In this document: in pieces, positions 1 through 8,462 of the stretch
Position numbering within the stretch: position 1 is the first letter of the stretch
Layout of the letters: each line of letters opens with the position of its first letter
Assembly (NCBI GenBank): GCA_015060115.1
Contig: SUZB01000004.1
Coordinates: 1-64,000, forward strand
From: Rikenellaceae bacterium
GTDB lineage: Bacteria; Bacteroidota; Bacteroidia; Bacteroidales; Rikenellaceae
Direction of reading: 5' to 3'
Length of the DNA: 64,000 nt
Program-made: the position numbers and the translations under genes
The notes under the pieces: model-generated
The model's database searches: none
What the model saw: only the letters and a program-made list of their open reading frames with translations
What the model was told of the DNA's origin: nothing

Positions 1-180
1 GAATATAAGCACCTTGCACGGTCTTCTAAATTTACTCCTTCTCATTTGCGTTGTGATTTAATAGTTTAGACTATTATCAGAATAGGAGTATTTTTGGCTT
101 TTGGTTGGAATCATTGTGGTGGCATATGCAGGCCTCTCATAAGCACAGTTCTGACAAGCAGTGATAAGTATGTCTAAATT

Positions 181-216
181 TAATGGCGACCTCTCATTTC
201 AGAATAGTCGCCATTA
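181..216. terminator. Inverted repeat, possible terminator
   Basis: A perfect 10-bp inverted repeat (TAATGGCGAC at 181-190, GTCGCCATTA at 207-216) with a 16-nt loop, followed by a short T-rich stretch. It lies just beyond the 3' end of the HEPN-like gene, so it could end transcription from either side. Confidence 0.45.
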
Positions 217-286
217 TTTGTTCAATCTTTACATCGAATATGAATGCAGTTTAAAACCAAACATCGAGATGGTACTGGCAATCTAA

Positions 287-1120
287 CTAATCTTTAATTT
301 TTACCAGCTTAAACTCCGGGAATGGTCTGCCAGCCCGTTTGGTTATTTCTCCATACACTTGTACTTTGACACCATCCGGAGTCAAAAACATTTCTGTTAA
401 AGCTGCATTCATTCTTCCAGCTTCGTCATGATTAAACTCTAGATATCGTTTAAGTAGGTACATTAAATTTACAGAATACAAAAACAGTTTTTGAAACTCA
501 TCAAATGTGTATGTTCGATTACCCTGTTTTGTTCTTGTATATATCTTTTTAGATTCAACGTCTACGTTATACAATGAATGAGCAAAAGCATTTCTAATAT
601 TAGAATCAAAAGCCTTTGAAACGAGATTTCCTAACTCTATTTCCTTAGCCTGCAATGGTAAAATAATATTTTCTTTCACAAAAGTATATTTGCCATTTTC
701 TGGAATATCTGGATTCCATTGATACCCTTTACCATCGAGAATCGCGGCCAACCGATATAAAGATTTAAGGAAATAAACAGAATCCCAAAGGTGGCAATAT
801 ATCATCATCTCTATAGATAGATCGTCAATACCACTCTCTCCATCATAATTGAATCCCTCTTTTGAGTAATTGCGATTAAGATAGTGGACATAAAATGTTT
901 CGCGAGTCTCGTCATAATAACGGTCAAGCTGATAGTCAATGACACAATCTGTCCCAACATGAGCCTTAAGGCCATGAATAATATCAGCTCGTCCTATGTA
1001 TAAAATGTATGAGGTATAATCTTCGTTAGCTATAGTTGTAAATAATTTTTCAATGATATCTGACACTTCCTGACGAATCTCTTTTATCATAGTATTTCTT
1101 TCTGTTTTATTATCAAACAT
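287..1120 (-). CDS. HEPN-like protein of unknown function
   Basis: A 277-residue protein of a family I cannot name. Near residues 174-182 it carries IRNAFAHS, which fits the R-x4-6-H signature of HEPN domains, many of which are metal-independent RNases in toxin and defence systems. The region before it is helical and rich in aromatic residues (YCHLWDSVYFLKSLYRL). The start is placed at the ATG at 1120; an in-frame GTG three codons upstream is possible. The gene is AT-rich and lies on the same strand as the AbiE pair and the 1257-residue protein, so a defence or toxin role is plausible, but this rests on one short motif and context. Confidence 0.6.
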   Translation of the reverse strand: MFDNKTERNTMIKEIRQEVSDIIEKLFTTIANEDYTSYILYIGRADIIHGLKAHVGTDCVIDYQLDRYYDETRETFYVHYLNRNYSKEGFNYDGESGIDDLSIEMMIYCHLWDSVYFLKSLYRLAAILDGKGYQWNPDIPENGKYTFVKENIILPLQAKEIELGNLVSKAFDSNIRNAFAHSLYNVDVESKKIYTRTKQGNRTYTFDEFQKLFLYSVNLMYLLKRYLEFNHDEAGRMNAALTEMFLTPDGVKVQVYGEITKRAGRPFPEFKLVKIKD

Positions 1121-1292
1121 TTTAGCCACTGGTCAATCAACATCAGTATGCCCACAATTAGCTTCAGTAGCTATAGAATATGGTTTCTAGTGATTATCGA
1201 CTACATCACAAACACTCTCTAGAGGTCGTCTTTATCATCGCACTTAATATGCTTTTACTTAATGAGTTGGTCAAGCAGTTATTGTATGCTAC

Positions 1293-2120
1293 TTATCCCA
1301 TCTTTACCATCTCAGCCAACTGCACAAAATAGTCATTCGACCAAATATCTAGCTCTTTTGGGTTGCGAACAAAGGGCAATACATCCTCTTTTACCTGCTT
1401 AATGTCGGCAGTCGAAAGTCGCTCAATAAGTTTATCTTTGAATGACTCGGGGGTAATATCCTCGCCGTTAAACTGCTTGCAACGCTCCGCCAAATGAGCA
1501 AAATCAAGGGCGACGCCATTGCGCACATACCACTCAAAGTCATACCAATCACGCCCCTTAACTCTATTCTTCCATGCACGATACACCAGAGCGTGCATCT
1601 TGCCGGCAAACAAGTCGGGCAGAGTGAAGCAACGAGTCATAAACGAGTGAGGCTGAAGCAGTAACTTCTGCTCGGTTGTAAAGTTTAGCGGAGGACAAGT
1701 ATCCACCTCAATCTTAATTTTTATCGACTTCTCCGTCTGGAATGTCACATCGTAAACATTAGTATTGTCTTTCAAAAATGCCGACTCCACCTTGCCAAAA
1801 CTCTTCTTGTCCTTTTTCGTAATCTCCACCTCTCGACCGACCAGCGCAAACGCATCTACGATAGGTTGAAAATATTTTGAGAAATCGAAGTTCTCATCAG
1901 GTGCTAGCAACGAAAAATCCATATCCTCGCTGAATCGCTGCAATCCGTGGAAGATTCTCAAACAAGTACCACCATAGAATGCAGCAGACTCAAAGAAACC
2001 GCCGGCATAGAGACCGGCAAGGATTATCTGCTGGTTTACCTCAAAAATGGCGTTTCGTTTCTGCTGCTCGGTTGTCAACTCGTAGCGCGACAACATATTC
2101 TCAAATATCTCGTTTTTCAT
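1293..2120 (-). CDS. AbiEii-type nucleotidyltransferase toxin
   Basis: A 275-residue member of the AbiEii/AbiGii family, the toxin of type IV toxin-antitoxin and abortive-infection systems. The nucleotidyltransferase signature is clear: FYGGTCLR at residues 48-55, then RFSEDMDFS at about 62-70, where the acidic residues would bind metal. Known AbiEii toxins transfer nucleotides to RNA (shown for tRNA acceptor ends in related MenT toxins) and stop growth reversibly. The start overlaps the end of the upstream antitoxin gene by four bases (ATGA), so the pair is translationally coupled in the usual antitoxin-first order. Confidence 0.9.
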   Translation of the reverse strand: MKNEIFENMLSRYELTTEQQKRNAIFEVNQQIILAGLYAGGFFESAAFYGGTCLRIFHGLQRFSEDMDFSLLAPDENFDFSKYFQPIVDAFALVGREVEITKKDKKSFGKVESAFLKDNTNVYDVTFQTEKSIKIKIEVDTCPPLNFTTEQKLLLQPHSFMTRCFTLPDLFAGKMHALVYRAWKNRVKGRDWYDFEWYVRNGVALDFAHLAERCKQFNGEDITPESFKDKLIERLSTADIKQVKEDVLPFVRNPKELDIWSNDYFVQLAEMVKMG

Positions 2121-2743
2121 CGCTTCAAATACTTTAATAGAGTAACAATGGAGTCTGCCTTTTTGCCGACCTTAATATAATCTTCAAATACGGTTGCATC
2201 GAGTTTGTAGAACTCCTCCATATCCATACGAATATCCTGCTCTAAATAGTGCTCCACATCAGTCAGGTAACGGAGATTGACCTTTGAGGAGTTGGCAATC
2301 AAGTCGCACAAAGCCTTTTCGGGCGAGGCAATCAGGAATGCATAATCGCCCTTATGCAGACTTTTAACGCCAACCGAAAACGACTCCCGTGAGATATACT
2401 TATAGTCATAGTTGCCCAACGGAGTCTCAAAACTACGGGAGTGCTTTACGGTCATCGACTGATTGACATAGACCGCCTCTGGGATTAGCCCGTAGTATCT
2501 CAATGCGGTTGACATCGAGATATACGAAGGGGCGTAGAGGTGGTTGGCAATCAACTCTGTTGAAAGTGTCTTACCAGAGTGTTCGGGATTAACTACATAA
2601 AGCCCACGCTTCAATCGTATGATGTAGCCCTGCTTTTCGAGCAAAGCCACCTTCTTGTTTGGCGACTTCAATTCTGGATACAACGACTCAATTATAGATG
2701 TCGTTACTGGAGTCGCACCTATTTCCTTTAATAGCTTATTCAT
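2117..2743 (-). CDS. AbiEi-type antitoxin, winged-helix repressor
   Basis: A 208-residue AbiEi family antitoxin. The N-terminal third looks like the family's wHTH domain, containing KVALLEKQGYIIRLKRGLYV, the 'reads and represses' part; the rest is the antitoxin domain containing SYISMSTALRYYGLIPE and ASPEKALCDLI. AbiEi proteins repress their own promoter and block the toxin without tight complex formation. It is the first gene of the two-gene operon; its start is the ATG at 2743 and an inverted repeat lies just upstream. Confidence 0.88.
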   Translation of the reverse strand: MNKLLKEIGATPVTTSIIESLYPELKSPNKKVALLEKQGYIIRLKRGLYVVNPEHSGKTLSTELIANHLYAPSYISMSTALRYYGLIPEAVYVNQSMTVKHSRSFETPLGNYDYKYISRESFSVGVKSLHKGDYAFLIASPEKALCDLIANSSKVNLRYLTDVEHYLEQDIRMDMEEFYKLDATVFEDYIKVGKKADSIVTLLKYLKR

Positions 2744-2758
2744 ATTGCAAATATAGTA

Positions 2759-2817
2759 ATATTTTGAATAATAAAAGAATTACAACATCTTTTTCTGTTC
2801 AAAATATATCCATATCG
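2759..2817. promoter_or_regulatory. Inverted repeat upstream of abiEi, candidate operator
   Basis: ATATTTTGAA (2759-2768) and TTCAAAATAT (2808-2817) form a perfect 10-bp inverted repeat with 39 bases between, starting 16 bases upstream of the antitoxin ATG. AbiEi antitoxins are known to bind paired inverted repeats in their own promoter, so this is a natural operator candidate. The assignment is inferred from position. Confidence 0.5.
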
Positions 2818-2976
2818 ACAAATATATACAAGTTATACGCGTAAATCAAGCAGTAAATTATGTTATGATCAATAGAATTAGCATTTAGTATCAATTGTTG
2901 TCGCATAAAATCAAGTCATGGTAGACAATATGAGGTTTTTATGGTTTATTGAGCATAGTATTGGGTGTCTATATTA

Positions 2977-5900
2977 TCAAAATTCCATCTTTTCGATTTT
3001 GGCTTTAGTGTCTTCTGTCCTTGCCATACGATTATAGTCGCTACTTAAGTCATCAAAAATACTACAAACAATAGGATGTGTGCATCGAATCTTATCAGCG
3101 TATTTTTTATATTTATTCGCCTCATTTTTTTCTAATGTTCCACCATCATAAGCAGGGCGAACAGTTATACCTCTCTTGTTATACAGCCTAGTTCTAAAAC
3201 CATCATTGACCTCTTTATTATTAAGTCTTTCGATAATATCACAAATAGGGACGGGAGGATAGTCCTCGGTTTCAGGATAGTTTCCTAATAATTCTCCTAT
3301 CACAGTATTAACACCTTTAATTTTATGTTTTGCATTACCCAAGGTTTGTAGTTGGTCTATATAGTTATTAAGGGCCACCTCATCGATGGTATTATTGCTA
3401 TCAACAAAAGGAGTTTGTCGAAGAGTATAAAAGATGTGCCAACCCAACAATGCATATGAATTATCATTTTTAACTTGTTCAATTTCCACCGCTCTTTCGT
3501 TCTCATCTGACGACAAATATGTTTTGTCTATTATTTCCATCAAACTCTCTGGATTAGACATAATCTCTTTGATGAACTTTGTGTCATTTATATTGCCGTG
3601 ATGCTCTAACAACCGATATAATAACACCTCTATCGAATATAATGTTTGGAGATTAGCATCCTCTCGTTTGTCTAAAAGATATACTACCTTGGCTAATTCA
3701 TATTGCATCCTAGAAAAAAGATTGCTATCAGATGCTTTAATAATCCCTATTATTGTTTCTTCTATTATAGTGGTATCGAATTGAACATTTTTGTGAGATG
3801 AATGATATATGATATCCAGAGCTCTATCAAATCTCTTGTATTCAATCATTTTCTTAACGATGAACCCTGCATTTTCTTCATATATAATTCCAACATTAAG
3901 ATTAGTCCAATACTCCTTTTGAATATGATTAGGTAAGGTCTTAATATAATCCCACATACGTTGACATGCGCAAGGTGCAACTGTAATAGGTATTACAATC
4001 ACCGTTTCATACTTCTTAATATCCAGCGAATGCAATAGTGCGATTACATTGTCAATGCCGTTGCGAAATGTGTAGTGGCGGAAAAACCCTTTTGCAAAAC
4101 TAATAATAGACTCTTCACTATCCTCTAACATTAAATCTAAAACATTACGATATGCGGTAGTATCTGCTTTATAAGCGTACGCTTCACCAACTTCATTTGG
4201 GCATCCAACCATCTTTACAAATTGACGTATCCCATTAAAGCCGTATGATTGCTCTATTTGAGCGATGGCATTATACTTATATATGCAACTTTGTTCGAAA
4301 GTTTCTTCCCATCCCAAATGTCGTTTGTCAATTTCAACAATATCAACATACGAGTCCTTAAATATCCACCTAAACCGATCTAATAGGTTTTCTGGTTCTA
4401 ACATCGATAGTAGTGACCTCCATCTATCAATTTCATCTTTGGATAGAGCCCAATCCGTGTCCGCATAGGTCGTATGCCGGTAAATGGTATGTCTCAAAGT
4501 GTTAGTTATCGCAAAATTGCCGATAAAATTATCTTTGTGTGCGACCACATATTCAAACAATAATTGTCGGTTATTGCTTCCTAATACTAGTTGATCAGCC
4601 AAATTAAGCATCTTGCAGATTTGTTCCTCAGAACAATCGCAAACCGAAATAATAAGTTTACACAAGCGTGTTATAGAGTCACATATATCTTGCTGAGAAA
4701 CATTTACATGTGAATAATTATAACAACGCCACTTCATTGGGTGCGTACAAGATACTGTTGCGTGATCCAATCCATCTATCAACTTAAAGTATAGGTCAAA
4801 AGCCTGTTGAGGATATTTCTTACCAATAGTCTCAAGCGCTTGTAGCCTTATAGGTGTTTTGGCATAAGTTTGCGGTCTCCAAATTGCATATGCTTCATAT
4901 AAGGCTGTAATCGGTTTATTATATAGATTCGAGTCATTCTCTATACGACTCAAATCTGCTAATATACAGCTAATTGGTAACAGCCATTCTTCTTCCCAAA
5001 GCATTGCTTGTAAGGAAAACAAAATGTGAGTATAGTCCTCTTGAGGACCCCAAAGATTATTTACGCCTTTTGGAGTAAACAATCTTTTAATTATAGAATC
5101 CTCTTTCCTTAAGTCGTTTTGGATGAATTTAATATAACTTCTGGGCGATGCTTCTGCAATTAGTCCTAGAACAAACTTATTTGAGTACCACCACTCAATT
5201 GTTGAACTATCTAATATTGTGGAGATTAGTCTATCAATCCATTCGGATGGTGACACAGAGAGACTTAAGTCCTCCCTGTTTCCCATTAACGATATCAGAA
5301 TAGCAGTTTGGAATAGGCCCTCTTTTACCCATCCAGAGTATTTTTGTTTATGATCCCAAAATCGCAAATCAGTTGTAGACATCTTTTCGATGGCATCGGG
5401 ATCGTTGTCGGATGTGATTCTATTAATAGCCTCTTTATAATTGGTAAAATCTGCGGTCGTAATATATGAGGCAGCATACCCAAAAGCCTCATAAGGAGAA
5501 TATAGTCTCCATTTACCATCTATGGTGACAACGGGTGAATCATCCTTATGCAACCATTTGTGAAGTCTGGCAATATATGAGTCATATGATTCTCCTGCAA
5601 TTAGAGATATGAGTTCTTTATCCCCCTCAAGTGCTTCTGACCACCTCGCAACCATAATGGCGGGAATAATCTCTCTTATATTTTCTGGGTTAGCCCATTC
5701 TGGACATGTATAATCTATACCTAGTGTTCTTCTGAGTATTGTGATATTTCTTGCTGTTTCTCGAGACAATTGCTCTGCCCGCCTATCATCGATGCCACTA
5801 TTTACAAGAGACTCTATAAACCCTTTTCTATCAAGAAGTGGTAGTTGAATCAACTTTGCATTGGGGGCTGTATTAAAACTTTCTGCGGCACTTGCTGCAT

Positions 5901-6750
5901 AAATAATACTATGCCCATTTTGGAGCGCATAAGTATGGTTCTTATGTCCTACATTGGCAATAAAAACAATATTTGTATACTGATTAATAAGATGCTCTAA
6001 AACATCTTCGTCCTCGACAACGATAGCTCTCGATAATAAATTATCCTTATCTTGACTTTCTAATATACACGCAACTGCAAATGCTAATGATTCGCTTTGA
6101 GCTATTGATTGGATGATGGCAACGGAAGAATTAGAAATGCTATTATACATCTCTTGTTGTTCTTTTTCTCTACCCACCAGCAAGATTTTGGGTTCTAATC
6201 TTACCTCCTTACTATATGCCCACTTATTCCAAAAAGATTCAAGATCTTGTACATTAGTAATAGATTTCCCAGATATTTTACTAGCAAGCCATAATGCGAC
6301 AGCAGGACATTGGAATAGCCAATCTTCTAGCTCTACTGCTGTTATTACAACAACGTCTTTCCACTCTTTGTTCTGTCTCTTATCATTTGCCCAAGCTGTC
6401 GCTCCATCCCAAACGCGTGGAGTTACAAACACAAATGTAGATTCTTGTTTCTTATAACCTAAGGAGTCGTTAACTCGCTTACGATAGTCCTTATCTGCTT
6501 TGTCTTTGGGGTTAGAATTTACACCACATTCCCATAGTGAAATACCCGATGATATATTATATATTCTTTCGTTAGAATCTAACACTCCATCCCATCCGGA
6601 TAGGTGAATAGCGTCGCCACATGGGAACTTAATAGTATTCACATCTTTGGATGTCGCTCGAATCAATCTAATAATTAATTCTGGCAATAATTCTTGAGAC
6701 TCACGGGTATCTGCCCATTGTTTAATATTTGTTGATGTAATCCACTTCAT
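2977..6750 (-). CDS. Large nuclease/STAND-like protein, candidate defence effector
   Basis: A 1257-residue protein with no gene name I can give. The N-terminal ~170 residues resemble a PD-(D/E)XK-type nuclease: an acidic residue in SGWDGV (D54), a glutamate in SLWECG (E74), then basic residues in KADKDYRKR (84-92), and a later TFVFVTPR strand. Residues ~190-330 resemble an NTPase core without a canonical Walker A (IIQSIAQSESLAFAVAC). The remaining ~900 residues are mostly helical and resemble a repeat-type sensor. This plan of effector, NTPase-like core and long helical sensor is that of Avs-like/STAND defence proteins. Missing P-loop residues could mean it does not hydrolyse ATP. It is AT-rich, stands alone, and lies beside an AbiE pair. 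A defence function is inferred. Confidence 0.65.
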   Translation of the reverse strand: MKWITSTNIKQWADTRESQELLPELIIRLIRATSKDVNTIKFPCGDAIHLSGWDGVLDSNERIYNISSGISLWECGVNSNPKDKADKDYRKRVNDSLGYKKQESTFVFVTPRVWDGATAWANDKRQNKEWKDVVVITAVELEDWLFQCPAVALWLASKISGKSITNVQDLESFWNKWAYSKEVRLEPKILLVGREKEQQEMYNSISNSSVAIIQSIAQSESLAFAVACILESQDKDNLLSRAIVVEDEDVLEHLINQYTNIVFIANVGHKNHTYALQNGHSIIYAASAAESFNTAPNAKLIQLPLLDRKGFIESLVNSGIDDRRAEQLSRETARNITILRRTLGIDYTCPEWANPENIREIIPAIMVARWSEALEGDKELISLIAGESYDSYIARLHKWLHKDDSPVVTIDGKWRLYSPYEAFGYAASYITTADFTNYKEAINRITSDNDPDAIEKMSTTDLRFWDHKQKYSGWVKEGLFQTAILISLMGNREDLSLSVSPSEWIDRLISTILDSSTIEWWYSNKFVLGLIAEASPRSYIKFIQNDLRKEDSIIKRLFTPKGVNNLWGPQEDYTHILFSLQAMLWEEEWLLPISCILADLSRIENDSNLYNKPITALYEAYAIWRPQTYAKTPIRLQALETIGKKYPQQAFDLYFKLIDGLDHATVSCTHPMKWRCYNYSHVNVSQQDICDSITRLCKLIISVCDCSEEQICKMLNLADQLVLGSNNRQLLFEYVVAHKDNFIGNFAITNTLRHTIYRHTTYADTDWALSKDEIDRWRSLLSMLEPENLLDRFRWIFKDSYVDIVEIDKRHLGWEETFEQSCIYKYNAIAQIEQSYGFNGIRQFVKMVGCPNEVGEAYAYKADTTAYRNVLDLMLEDSEESIISFAKGFFRHYTFRNGIDNVIALLHSLDIKKYETVIVIPITVAPCACQRMWDYIKTLPNHIQKEYWTNLNVGIIYEENAGFIVKKMIEYKRFDRALDIIYHSSHKNVQFDTTIIEETIIGIIKASDSNLFSRMQYELAKVVYLLDKREDANLQTLYSIEVLLYRLLEHHGNINDTKFIKEIMSNPESLMEIIDKTYLSSDENERAVEIEQVKNDNSYALLGWHIFYTLRQTPFVDSNNTIDEVALNNYIDQLQTLGNAKHKIKGVNTVIGELLGNYPETEDYPPVPICDIIERLNNKEVNDGFRTRLYNKRGITVRPAYDGGTLEKNEANKYKKYADKIRCTHPIVCSIFDDLSSDYNRMARTEDTKAKIEKMEF

Positions 6751-7568
6751 GGTACAATAACTTTATGATAGTACATACACAAAGTTAATTATAATTTTGA
6801 ATAGGATTATAAATCAACAACTAAAATTATAAACACACTTGATTGTCAAAGCAAAAGCGATTGTAGCCTGATAAGTAAAAAATGGTTCTTTTGCCAATGC
6901 ATAATTTAATCTATATGATAAATTATAACTAGATGTACGAAATATAAAAGTTATTATCGACTATCATTGTTTATCACTGTTTATCAAATATTTGGGCCGT
7001 ATTTGAGCCACAACTTAGTAAAGTTCTTATTATCAATAACTTTAACATTCTGCATCGTCAAGTAAATTTGCATACCAATGATAAACGATGATAAAACATT
7101 TTGCCAAAAAATGCTCACTTTGAGTGCTTTTTTGTGTTTAGTGATTAAGTCGTTTGTTATCGTTTATCGTCGTTACGCAATATTTCTTCGCCCTATTTCA
7201 CCCTCAACCGAAATTCCGGAGCTGCAAGCCTTAATAAATTATTACTGCATAATAGTTGCAAATTAAACTATTATCACTCTATTTGTTCCATAATAGTTGT
7301 AAATAGAACTTTTATGAGCACCTTGCAACCCAAGACAAATCGCTGCAATTCGGATTTTTCTTTTATAAAAATAAGGGTTGCCAATAGGACTATCCTCTTT
7401 GGGAAATGCACAGTACAAACATTTGTAACACTCTGCACATCAACACGATACACAAATAAAAGTGAAACGATTTCGCAAACAAAACCGTTTATTGCTTTTC
7501 TGAACAGAAATTCAGGAATAAAACGAGGACAACCACACAATACCTATAATATCATCATAACCGATACC
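6751..7568. other. AT-rich intergenic region
   Basis: About 800 bases with no convincing gene. Short ORFs here lack start signals and family features. The word GTTTATC recurs (around 6968-6986 and 7150-7163), with its complement GATAAAC near 7081. This hints at protein-binding sites near one edge of the mobile element, but no function can be assigned. Confidence 0.4.
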
Positions 7569-7597
7569 AAGCAGAGGCGACCCTCTGCTTTTTTTTT
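7569..7597 (+). terminator. Intrinsic terminator
   Basis: AAGCAGAGG (7569-7577) pairs perfectly with CCTCTGCTT (7582-7590) over a 4-nt loop, and the T run continues to 7597. It lies upstream of the HTH gene. It shows that the long open frame running through this stretch is not coding here, so some transcript ends here before the HTH gene starts. Confidence 0.75.
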
Positions 7598-7775
7598 GTG
7601 TCGTTGTCCGAGCTTTCGGGCGGATATTCCTATGCTTTTCGTAGGCAACCGCAAAATAAATGAAAAATTTTGCCCTTGTTCCAAACCTTCCCGGACAAGT
7701 GTCCCCTATACTTTTAATGAAGCGACCTTAATCGCACAGATATACATTTATGTTAAACCAATAAAACCAAGAACT

Positions 7776-8129
7776 ATGGAAGTCTTAACAATCGAACACA
7801 GTGCTTTTCAGCAGTTGATTAGCAAAATTGATGCAATGGACGAGTTCATCCGCAAAGCCAAGTTAGAGCAGCAAAGTTCCCTCGACGATGATTGGGTTGA
7901 TGGGCAAGCCGTCTGCGAGTATCTCTGCATCTGCGACAAAACCCTGCAACGCCTACGCAGTGCCGGCAAAATCACTTACAGCACCATCGGCAATAAGTAT
8001 TATTACCAGATTGCCGAGATTAAGCGTTGCTTGCGAGCTCACACAATCAAGAGTAGCGAGGAGATGTTGCAAAACCTAATCGCTCACAAGCGTAATAGCA
8101 AAGCGAAGGCGAGTGCTAATGTTCAGTAA
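7776..8129 (+). CDS. Helix-turn-helix protein of mobile elements
   Basis: A 117-residue protein of the type found in Bacteroidales integrative and mobilizable elements. An N-terminal helical stretch is followed by an excisionase-like helix-turn-helix at about residues 45-88 (VDGQAVCEYLCICDKTLQRL, then a GNKYYYQ wing). Such proteins act as excision or transfer regulators by binding element DNA. The start is the ATG at 7776, after a typical AACCAAGAACT leader. The reading frame stays open far upstream, but a terminator hairpin at 7569 makes that part non-coding. It is the only plus-strand gene of the element. Confidence 0.8.
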   Translation: MEVLTIEHSAFQQLISKIDAMDEFIRKAKLEQQSSLDDDWVDGQAVCEYLCICDKTLQRLRSAGKITYSTIGNKYYYQIAEIKRCLRAHTIKSSEEMLQNLIAHKRNSKAKASANVQ

Positions 8130-8134
8130 ACCGT

Positions 8135-8167
8135 AGAGAGGTGGCTATAAATAGAGGCCATCTCTCT
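8135..8167 (+). terminator. Terminator after the HTH gene
   Basis: AGAGAGGTGGC (8135-8145) pairs with GCCATCTCTCT (8157-8167) with one G-T pair, followed by TCGATTTTG, directly after the HTH stop codon. Confidence 0.6.
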
Positions 8168-8258
8168 TCGATTTTGTCAATTCAAAAATTATTCGTAACT
8201 TTTGCAAGAAAAGATAACTCGCTTAGAATAAATCGGTTGGTCGGATTGCTTGAAAATT

Positions 8259-8288
8259 GGGTAACGAGATAGCAACCGTTCGTATTTC
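8259..8288. repeat. Left copy of a direct repeat, candidate attachment/arm site
   Basis: GGGTAACGAGATAGCAACCG and the following TTCGTATTTC match, with a few mismatches and one length change, the sequence at 17179-17207, in the same orientation. The right copy lies just upstream of the integrase gene. The two could be element ends or integrase arm-binding sites. Confidence 0.45.
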
Positions 8289-8342
8289 TGAGTTCTTCAT
8301 TGTTATGCTCCAATGTGATAACTCTTGATGCTACAAAGGTAC

Positions 8343-8390
8343 AAAAAACTGCATTGTAAAAAATACAAAAATTTTACAATGCAGTTTTTT
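8343..8390. terminator. Strong bidirectional terminator
   Basis: A perfect 19-bp stem (8343-8361 with 8372-8390) over a 10-nt loop, with six A and six T at the outer ends, so it works in both directions. It sits between the convergent HTH gene and the 839-residue lipoprotein gene. Confidence 0.85.
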
Positions 8391-8462
8391 AATACCAGTT
8401 ATTTATTATATAGCAAATGAAGACATTGCATATCAATGATTGAGCTTTTGAAGATACATACT

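Noticed and set aside
7078..7266. 62-residue plus-strand ORF
   Set aside because: AT-rich chance frame with no start signal or recognisable features.
9..7327. Shared 11-mer AGCACCTTGCA at 9-19 and 7317-7327 as element ends
   Set aside because: Too short to be significant in 64 kb and without further similarity at either side.
7314..7775. Upstream extension of the HTH gene (271-residue frame)
   Set aside because: The extension crosses a perfect intrinsic terminator at 7569-7597 and has no family-like content; the ATG at 7776 gives the usual protein.
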